From NCBI RefSeq assembly GCF_024346755.1, contig NZ_AP024861.1, positions 372,001-436,000 of the forward strand: a stretch of DNA of 64,000 nt. The letters run 5' to 3'. The translations under genes were made by a program, and so were the position numbers. This stretch comes from Vibrio aerogenes (GTDB lineage Bacteria; Pseudomonadota; Gammaproteobacteria; Enterobacterales; Vibrionaceae). Positions 58,707 to 64,000 of this stretch are shown one piece after another. The notes below the pieces were generated by a model. That model worked only from the letters and a program-made list of their open reading frames with translations. It did not search any database and was not told the DNA's origin. The stretch's first letter is position 1, and each line of letters starts with the position of its first letter.

Positions 58707-60098
58707 TCAGAAATTTCCGTCAATATCTGTAACTGCTACCAGCTTATGATTCACAAACTCTTTCAGGCCCAGATCTAATAATTCACGACCATAGCCGGAA
58801 TGCTTAATGCCACCGAAGGGTAAATCTGCTTTCACAGCGGTTGGATGATTGACATATACCATCCCGGTTGAAATGCGATGTGCGACTTTTTCTGCATGTG
58901 CTTCATCTTTTCCGAATACTGAACCGCCCAGTCCGAATGGGGAATCGTTGGCAATGTGAATCGCATCATCTTCGTCTTTTGCACGGAAAATCATGGAAAC
59001 CGGACCAAAAAACTCCCAGTAATAAGCTGGATTGTCAGGTGTAATATCAGTCAGAATTGTGGGCTGAACAAAAGCACCTTGTTCGGGCACTTTCGGACCA
59101 ACCTGAAGAGCAGTAGCACCGTAAGCGACAGCCTGCGCAATTTTCTCTTTCACTTCATCGGCTGCCCCCTGAGATGACAATGGTGCAAGTGTTGTGTCTG
59201 GCGACATTGGATCGCCGGTTCTCAGTTCTGCAACGCCTTTTGTATACAACTTCAGAAATTCATCGTAGATTTCATCAGCGATAATCATACGTTTGGAAGA
59301 GACACACACCTGACCGGCATTCCAGTGACGGCCAAAAACGGCCCATTTGGCAGTCTTTTCCAGCTCTGCATCTTTCAGGACCACAAATGCATCGGCGCCA
59401 CCCAGTTCCAGCGTTGATTTCTTCATAGCCCGGCCAGCCTGAGAAGCAACGATAGCTCCGGCACCTTCGGAGCCAGTTAAAGCGACACCGTGTACCCGGC
59501 GATCATTGATAATCATTTCAACCTGATCACGGGTAGCGTAGAGGTTCTGGAATGCGCCCTGAGGCAGACCGGCTTCCTGCATCAATGCTTCAAACGTTGC
59601 TGCACACTGCGGTACGTTCGATGCGTGTTTCAGCAGCAGAGTATTTCCGGCAGAAAGCTGTGGTGCCAGAATCCGGGCAATTTGGTAGTAAGGGAAATTC
59701 CATGGTTCAATCGCCAGCAATACGCCAAGTGGTTCGTTGACGATGGAGGCTGATTTGACTGCCGGGTCTTCAGATTCAATGATTCTGGGAGCCAGTAATG
59801 CTTCTGCATGTTTGACATAATATTCCATGATCTGCGCTGAAATTTCGACTTCTGCTTCCGCTTCGGCGATCAGTTTTCCCATCTCCAGCGTAAGAACTTC
59901 CGCATATTTTCTTTTATTCTGTCTCAGTAAATCAGCTGCTTTTTGCAGAATGGCTGCTCTCTGCTCAAAGCTGGTTTCACGCCAGGCTAAAAACGCATTG
60001 TGCGCCTGAGTAATGGCTTGTTCGACTTCTTCATCTGTTGAATTCGGGTAAGATTGAATCAATTCACCGGTATAGGGATTTGTTGTTGTATAGGCCAT
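58707..60098 (-). CDS. NAD(P)-dependent succinate-semialdehyde-type aldehyde dehydrogenase
   Basis: 463 residues. Cofactor site IEPWNFPYYQIARILAPQL, Gly-rich GVALTGSEGAGAIVASQAGR, catalytic Glu in STLELGGADAFVV and catalytic Cys in NAGQVCVSSKR are all present. The C-terminal FGGIKHSGYGRELLDLGLKEFVNHK is characteristic. Length and motifs fit Sad/GabD-type succinate-semialdehyde dehydrogenases, but other short aldehydes are possible. It is monocistronic, with a 14-bp tandem repeat in its upstream region. Confidence 0.85.
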   Translation of the reverse strand: MAYTTTNPYTGELIQSYPNSTDEEVEQAITQAHNAFLAWRETSFEQRAAILQKAADLLRQNKRKYAEVLTLEMGKLIAEAEAEVEISAQIMEYYVKHAEALLAPRIIESEDPAVKSASIVNEPLGVLLAIEPWNFPYYQIARILAPQLSAGNTLLLKHASNVPQCAATFEALMQEAGLPQGAFQNLYATRDQVEMIINDRRVHGVALTGSEGAGAIVASQAGRAMKKSTLELGGADAFVVLKDAELEKTAKWAVFGRHWNAGQVCVSSKRMIIADEIYDEFLKLYTKGVAELRTGDPMSPDTTLAPLSSQGAADEVKEKIAQAVAYGATALQVGPKVPEQGAFVQPTILTDITPDNPAYYWEFFGPVSMIFRAKDEDDAIHIANDSPFGLGGSVFGKDEAHAEKVAHRISTGMVYVNHPTAVKADLPFGGIKHSGYGRELLDLGLKEFVNHKLVAVTDIDGNF

Positions 60099-60133
60099 AG
60101 CTAACTCTCTCCTGTTGAATCATTGTGGGTATA

Positions 60134-60161
60134 TTTAACTTATGATGTTTAACTTATTATG
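60134..60161. repeat. Tandem repeat, 2 x 14 bp
   Basis: TTTAACTTATGATG followed by TTTAACTTATTATG, 36-63 bases upstream of the aldehyde dehydrogenase start, within its probable promoter. Confidence 0.75.
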
Positions 60162-60445
60162 ACTTTTGAACGACCAGGATGATTATTTATAGTTGGAGTG
60201 CCAAATAATTATCTGGATAACCACTTTTCTTATATGGTTAATCTAAATGTTTTACAGAGAAAAATCCACCGCTTATAAATCACATTTACCTATTCCTTTA
60301 ATTGGTAAAACCAATGGATAGATAAATAAATGACTCTTTATTACTAATATATATATTATTTATTGAATCAGCATAGTTTTGATATATGTGGTTATTTGAT
60401 TTTTATGATGAGGTTGAAGTTAACTTATTGTTTGTATGGATGAAA

Positions 60446-60472
60446 TAAAAAGGCCAGTATCATCATCTGGCC
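60446..60472 (-). terminator. Terminator after the Nramp-like gene
   Basis: GGCCAG and CTGGCC arms with a nine-base loop, followed on the minus strand by TTTTTATTT. It lies about 35 bases past the stop. Confidence 0.85.
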
Positions 60473-60505
60473 TGGGGATAATAATATTTTTAATATAATT
60501 ATTGA

Positions 60506-61786
60506 TTATAAGAATAGTTTCCACCAAATAAATATACCTAAAAAACCGAATAAATAGATGAGTCCGGTAATTGATAAATATTTTAATTTCGGGCCTACAG
60601 CCAGCGGTTCCGGTAATGGTGTTTTTGTGACAAGAATATAATTTAATAATGCAAAAAATGGCGTTGTTATAAATGCCATGATCATTGCAAAGTTCAGCAT
60701 TGGGATTAATGCTGATTTAGCAAAGAATAAAATACTCAAGGCACAGACAGAAACACACAACATCCAGAAAACGAGATTACTTTTCTCATCTGGTTGCTGC
60801 TGGTTTTGCTGCCTGAGTAACTGGTAAGATTCATCAATCACCCGCGAATAACCATCGATCACTGTAATCGTACTACCGAAAATGCAGAAAAATGCGACAA
60901 CAGCAATCAGATAGCGGGACCATTCACCAATAGTGGATGCATACATGCCTACCAACTGATGTGTGAATCCAATCCCTGATTTTGAAAGCTCAGTTCCTGT
61001 ACCGTGCAGTAATAATGCACCTAAAGCCAGAAAGATAATTGCCAGAATAGCGGTGCCAATATATCCAACATTAAAATCAAACAGTGCAGATTTGGCAGAG
61101 ACTTCTTGCTGCTGGCACTGCTTTTTCAGCCAGACCGAAGTGATAGTGGAAATTTCTATGGGTGCTGGCATCCAGCCCATGGTCACGACAAGGAATCCGA
61201 TCGCGGCCAGTGTCCACGGTGAGGGTGAGGGAGCATCAGGCAGCGTTTCAGCCGGGTGCCCAAAGGCAATAATCACAGCCAGCAGCGTGGTGATGGTCAG
61301 TACCGTCATGATGATCTTTGACATGCTGTCGAGTGCTTTATAATGACCGGCTAACAGAATCATCAGGCAGGTAGCGACGACCACAGCAGACAGGATTGTC
61401 CCTGATAATTCGAAGGGGACAAAATAGCCCAGCAGGCTGGCGCTGAACAGAGTCAGCGCCGCAGTATTAATGACGCTGGAAATCGCAGTGAGAATCATAA
61501 AGATCCAAAGATAAAAGCGGCCCAGACCTGCATACCCCTGAACCAGAGATTTCTGAGTACCCATGGTGTACTGAATCCCTGCTCTGAAAAAAGGATATTT
61601 AAACAAATTGACGAGCAGAATCAGCAGCGCAAGTTGCCAGCCATAGATTGCACCGGCTTTGGTGGAGGCTACCAGATGTGATCCACCAACTGCGGCGGCG
61701 GCCATCATGATACCTGGCCCGAGCGATTTCATCAGGCGTGAGAGAGGCGTCCCCTGATCTGAGGGATAGGAAGCCGTGTTTTCCAT
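60506..61786 (-). CDS. Nramp-fold transporter with non-canonical metal site
   Basis: 426 residues with about eleven membrane spans. SLGPGIMMAAAAVGGSHLVASTKAGA at the first span aligns without gaps to the Nramp motif GPG-x8-DPGN, but the ligand positions read G34-G35-S36-H37. In the sixth span MPAPIEIST replaces MPH. So the Asp and Asn that bind Mn/Fe in classical MntH are missing while the Met is kept. The protein is Nramp-like by overall pattern (QKSLVQGYAGLGRFYLWIF, SSVINTAALTLFSASLLG). The substrate is unknown; it might be another cation or an organic solute. No Fur- or MntR-type box was recognised upstream. Confidence 0.75.
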   Translation of the reverse strand: MENTASYPSDQGTPLSRLMKSLGPGIMMAAAAVGGSHLVASTKAGAIYGWQLALLILLVNLFKYPFFRAGIQYTMGTQKSLVQGYAGLGRFYLWIFMILTAISSVINTAALTLFSASLLGYFVPFELSGTILSAVVVATCLMILLAGHYKALDSMSKIIMTVLTITTLLAVIIAFGHPAETLPDAPSPSPWTLAAIGFLVVTMGWMPAPIEISTITSVWLKKQCQQQEVSAKSALFDFNVGYIGTAILAIIFLALGALLLHGTGTELSKSGIGFTHQLVGMYASTIGEWSRYLIAVVAFFCIFGSTITVIDGYSRVIDESYQLLRQQNQQQPDEKSNLVFWMLCVSVCALSILFFAKSALIPMLNFAMIMAFITTPFFALLNYILVTKTPLPEPLAVGPKLKYLSITGLIYLFGFLGIFIWWKLFL

Positions 61787-62188
61787 TCTTGTTCCTTATT
61801 TATCATGTACACAAACGCCCAAAAGAGCAGTAAACACGCTATTTGGGTTATCTGGTACGTTGTGTTGCAATGTTGTGTGTGCGAGCTTCCCGGTTTATTT
61901 ATGGTGTCCGGTGCAGATCGTTATGTTTTATATTTTCCTATACTCAGGAATTTTGTTTTGTCAATTTTATCATCAATATCACATTGTCATAAAGTGTCAA
62001 ATTATATTTACGCAGATTGATGAATATTTGCAGGCAGACCGCAATTCAGCCGGTGATCGATGTGAAAACAGAATGAGGGACTGCTTTGATGTCTGATAGT
62101 TTGCTGAATATCTCCGGTAAATCTGAATCATGCATCTTCAGGTCTTTTAGGTATATAATGCGGCGGTTTTGTTGAGAGAGATCTGCGC
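61787..62188. other. Divergent intergenic region Nramp-like / rluA
   Basis: 402 bases. The left 300 bases show no operator or RNA; two short frames there look non-coding. The right end carries the repeat-like promoter of rluA (62123-62159). Confidence 0.5.
62123..62159 (+). promoter_or_regulatory. Repeat-like promoter element upstream of rluA
   Basis: The first 21 bases equal the reverse complement of 50690-50710. CATCTTCAGGTCTTTTAGG then leads to TATAAT at 62154-62159, 30 bases before the rluA ATG. A good -35 is not evident at 17 bases, so the conserved block may take its place. Confidence 0.5.
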
Positions 62189-62926
62189 ATGGCGATGACA
62201 TCATACTTACCACCGACAACTCCATGGACAGATATCGTGCATGAAGATGACCATATTCTGGCCGTGAATAAACCTTCCGGCTTATTATCTGTACCGGGTA
62301 AAGCTCCTGAACATTACGACAGTATGTGGAGCCGTCTGGCAGAAACCTATCCGGATATTCAGGTGGTACACCGGCTGGATATGTCGACTTCAGGTCTGAT
62401 GCTGTTTGCTAAAAATAAGCGGGTTGAAGGTGCGCTGAAGAAACAGTTCCAGTACCGGCTGACTCATAAAGTGTACTATGCACGGGTCTGGGGCATTGTT
62501 GAGACAGATGAAGGTGAAATTGATTTGCCGCTGATTTGTGACTGGCCGAACCGCCCCCGGCAAATAGTCTGCCACCAGACGGGTAAACCATCGAAAACGC
62601 TGTATCAGGTGGTCAAACGTGAAGAAAAGACCAGTGTTGTCCGGTTGTTTCCCGTTACCGGGCGATCGCATCAGCTTCGGGTTCATTTACAGGCAATTGG
62701 TTACCCGATCGTCGGGGATGAATTTTACGCGGATGAAGCGGCACAGGCTTTTTCTTCCCGGCTGGAATTACATGCGGCTGAGCTGAGTTTTTATCACCCA
62801 AGAAATGACTGGCTGAGGCGGATTTTTGTTCCCTGTGATTTTTATCCTGAAGCGGAAGAAACCATCTTTGAATGTTTCGATCCGGAAAGAAAACTCCCGG
62901 ATTACAAGCAATTACCCCGTCCCTGA
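62189..62926 (+). CDS. rluA: Dual-specificity pseudouridine synthase RluA
   Basis: 245 residues. The catalytic Asp is in VVHRLDMSTSGLMLFA. VNKPSGLLSVPGKAPEHYDS, DLPLICDWPNRPRQIVC and VTGRSHQLRVHLQAIGYPIVGDEFY closely resemble E. coli RluA, which modifies U746 of 23S rRNA and U32 of some tRNAs. The C-terminus is about 25 residues longer than in E. coli. It is followed after 68 bases by the dehydrogenase gene. Confidence 0.95.
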   Translation: MAMTSYLPPTTPWTDIVHEDDHILAVNKPSGLLSVPGKAPEHYDSMWSRLAETYPDIQVVHRLDMSTSGLMLFAKNKRVEGALKKQFQYRLTHKVYYARVWGIVETDEGEIDLPLICDWPNRPRQIVCHQTGKPSKTLYQVVKREEKTSVVRLFPVTGRSHQLRVHLQAIGYPIVGDEFYADEAAQAFSSRLELHAAELSFYHPRNDWLRRIFVPCDFYPEAEETIFECFDPERKLPDYKQLPRP

Positions 62927-62931
62927 AAACA

Positions 62932-62973
62932 GGACAAATCTCACTCAGCACTATCGTCAGGTTGTTTGGATAG
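62932..62973 (+). promoter_or_regulatory. Diverged copy of the promoter-proximal repeat
   Basis: Shares GGAC-AATCTCACT and TCAGG-TT-TGG blocks with 50765-50809, ending 21 bases before the dehydrogenase ATG; AAGGAGAAAGG is that gene's ribosome site. Confidence 0.45.
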
Positions 62974-62994
62974 AACAGTAAGGAGAAAGGATTC

Positions 62995-63957
62995 ATGTCT
63001 AAGCCTTTGGTTGTTTTTGTTGATCGGGCAACGATTCCGCCACAGATTCATTTGCCGGAACTCACGTTTGATCATCAATGGATGAGTTATGACACGACAT
63101 CGGCGGATGAACTGTTACCACGTGTTCTGGATGCTGAAATCATTATTACCAATAAAGTCGTGTTTGATGCCACTGTGCTGGCGCAGTTGCCTCAACTGCG
63201 TTTACTGGCGGTGGCGGCAACCGGCGTGAATAATGTTGATATTGATTATTGCCGCGCACATGGTATTGCAGTGGCTAATGTTCAGGGATATGCAACACAA
63301 TCTGTGCCGGAACATGTGGTTGGGATGATGTTTGCTCTTCGGCGCAACCTGATGGCTTATCATCAGGATATTTGCCGGGGTGTCTGGCAACAGGAGAAGC
63401 AATTTTGTTTCTTTACGCATCCGATCGGGGATATCGCAGGGAAAACCATGGGAATAATTGGCTCGGGAGCGTTAGGTCAGGCAACTGCAACACTGGCACA
63501 GGCGCTGGGGATGCAAGTTATCTTTAGTGAAAGAAAAGGGCGTAATGAATGCCGGGAAGGCTTTGTTCCTTTTGAACAGGCACTTCAGCAGGCAGATGTG
63601 CTCACTTTGCATTGCCCTCTGACCGAAGAAACCCGCAATTTAATCAGTTCCGATGAGCTGGAGATGATGAAGCCGGATGCGATTCTGATTAACACGGGGC
63701 GCGGCGGACTGGTCGATGAGCAGGCACTGGTTCATGCTTTAAAGCAAGGCGATATCGCGGGCGCTGGTGTAGATGTTTTTACTCAGGAGCCAGCGGATGA
63801 ATCGAATCCGTTACTGGCCAATGCAGACTTGCCGAATCTGCTGCTGACGCCGCACGTCGCCTGGGGAAGTGATTCTTCGATTCAGAAACTGGCGGGTATC
63901 CTGATCGATAATATCAATGCTTTTATACGTGGTGAACATCAGAACCGTGTTGTTTAA
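62995..63957 (+). CDS. D-2-hydroxyacid dehydrogenase (hydroxypyruvate reductase-like)
   Basis: 320 residues with AAGGAGAAAGG upstream. The NAD-binding site MGIIGSGALGQATATLAQALGM is near residue 150. LTLHCPLTEETRNLI, ILINTGRGGLVDEQALVHAL with the substrate Arg, GAGVDVFTQEP with the catalytic Glu and LLTPHVAWGS with the catalytic His follow in order. The closest family members are glycerate/hydroxypyruvate dehydrogenases. The exact 2-oxoacid is not fixed by the motifs. It may be cotranscribed with rluA. Confidence 0.9.
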   Translation: MSKPLVVFVDRATIPPQIHLPELTFDHQWMSYDTTSADELLPRVLDAEIIITNKVVFDATVLAQLPQLRLLAVAATGVNNVDIDYCRAHGIAVANVQGYATQSVPEHVVGMMFALRRNLMAYHQDICRGVWQQEKQFCFFTHPIGDIAGKTMGIIGSGALGQATATLAQALGMQVIFSERKGRNECREGFVPFEQALQQADVLTLHCPLTEETRNLISSDELEMMKPDAILINTGRGGLVDEQALVHALKQGDIAGAGVDVFTQEPADESNPLLANADLPNLLLTPHVAWGSDSSIQKLAGILIDNINAFIRGEHQNRVV

Positions 63958-64000
63958 GCATTCGTGTTTAATCACTCCGGATAACCCACGAAAAAGGCAG
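63958..64000. other. Window end, no feature seen
   Basis: The last 43 bases hold no gene, and no full hairpin can be recognised before the sequence ends. Confidence 0.5.

Larger units (their letters stand above)
60099..60505. other. Intergenic region upstream of the aldehyde dehydrogenase gene
   Basis: 407 very AT-rich bases. It includes a 2 x 14 bp tandem repeat (60134-60161) and, at the left end of the neighbouring gene, a terminator (60446-60472). No gene or known RNA found. Confidence 0.5.

Noticed and set aside
62039..62110. Small coding frame upstream of rluA
   Set aside because: Short, no ribosome site, and lies in the probable promoter region.

Overview
The window looks like a stretch of the main chromosome of a Vibrionaceae bacterium (Vibrio sensu lato). 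The gene order, the gene sequences and several Vibrio-type families (a ZrgA-like zinc protein, DUF2607, a TIGR03899-type protein, OapA next to fklB) all point there. G+C is moderate, coding density is high, and I see no prophage, transposase, integron, CRISPR array, tRNA or rRNA. It is mostly core genome. The less conserved spots are the porin/MCP-like region (about 21.4-24.5 kb) and the aldehyde dehydrogenase/Nramp-like region (about 58.7-62.2 kb).

Layout. 0-4 kb: 3' end of rplQ, fklB, an OapA-family cell-envelope gene and periplasmic cpdB. 4-9.8 kb: a sulfate assimilation block, cobA-cysD-cysN, a SLC13-type permease and cysC. 9.8-14.7 kb: a TIGR03899-type gene, then a leftward operon of DUF2607, zrgA, zrgB, zrgC and a DUF3299 gene. 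Its promoter carries a perfect Zur-type palindrome, so this is a zinc acquisition locus. 14.7-21.4 kb: msrA, tamA-tamB and ytfP. 21.4-24.9 kb: a long regulatory region with LacI-like and CRP-like palindromes, an unassigned porin, a small soluble chemoreceptor-like protein and a lipoprotein. 25-29 kb: ppa, fbp, mpl and ubiX. 29.1-32.6 kb: a TPP riboswitch ahead of thiB-thiP-thiQ. 32.7-36.4 kb: yjgA, pmbA, a palindromic MITE-like element and mgtE.

36.5-44.4 kb (leftward): ptsO, rapZ, ptsN, hpf and rpoN, with lptB, lptA, lptC, kdsC, kdsD and yrbG upstream. This joins nitrogen-PTS/sigma-54 control to LPS transport and Kdo synthesis. 44.6-49.3 kb (rightward): mlaFEDCB, ibaG and murA, for outer-membrane lipid asymmetry and peptidoglycan entry. 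49.4-55.2 kb: a PlsC-like acyltransferase, ridA, pyrI-pyrB with a pyrL leader and attenuator, argF with an ArgR-type box, and a PIN-PhoH protein. 55.7-64 kb: rapA, a succinate-semialdehyde-type dehydrogenase, an Nramp-fold transporter lacking the usual metal ligands, rluA and a D-2-hydroxyacid dehydrogenase.

The observations most worth following are the Zur-controlled zinc locus with its seven-copy hexanucleotide His-Glu repeat, the paired LacI-like operators before the porin, the minimal MCP-like protein, the 151-bp palindromic element after pmbA, a family of short promoter-proximal repeats containing a 21-nt exact match, a four-copy 11-bp tandem repeat between phoH2 and rapA, and the Nramp-like protein with altered ligands. 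I did not find a clearly new multi-gene system.
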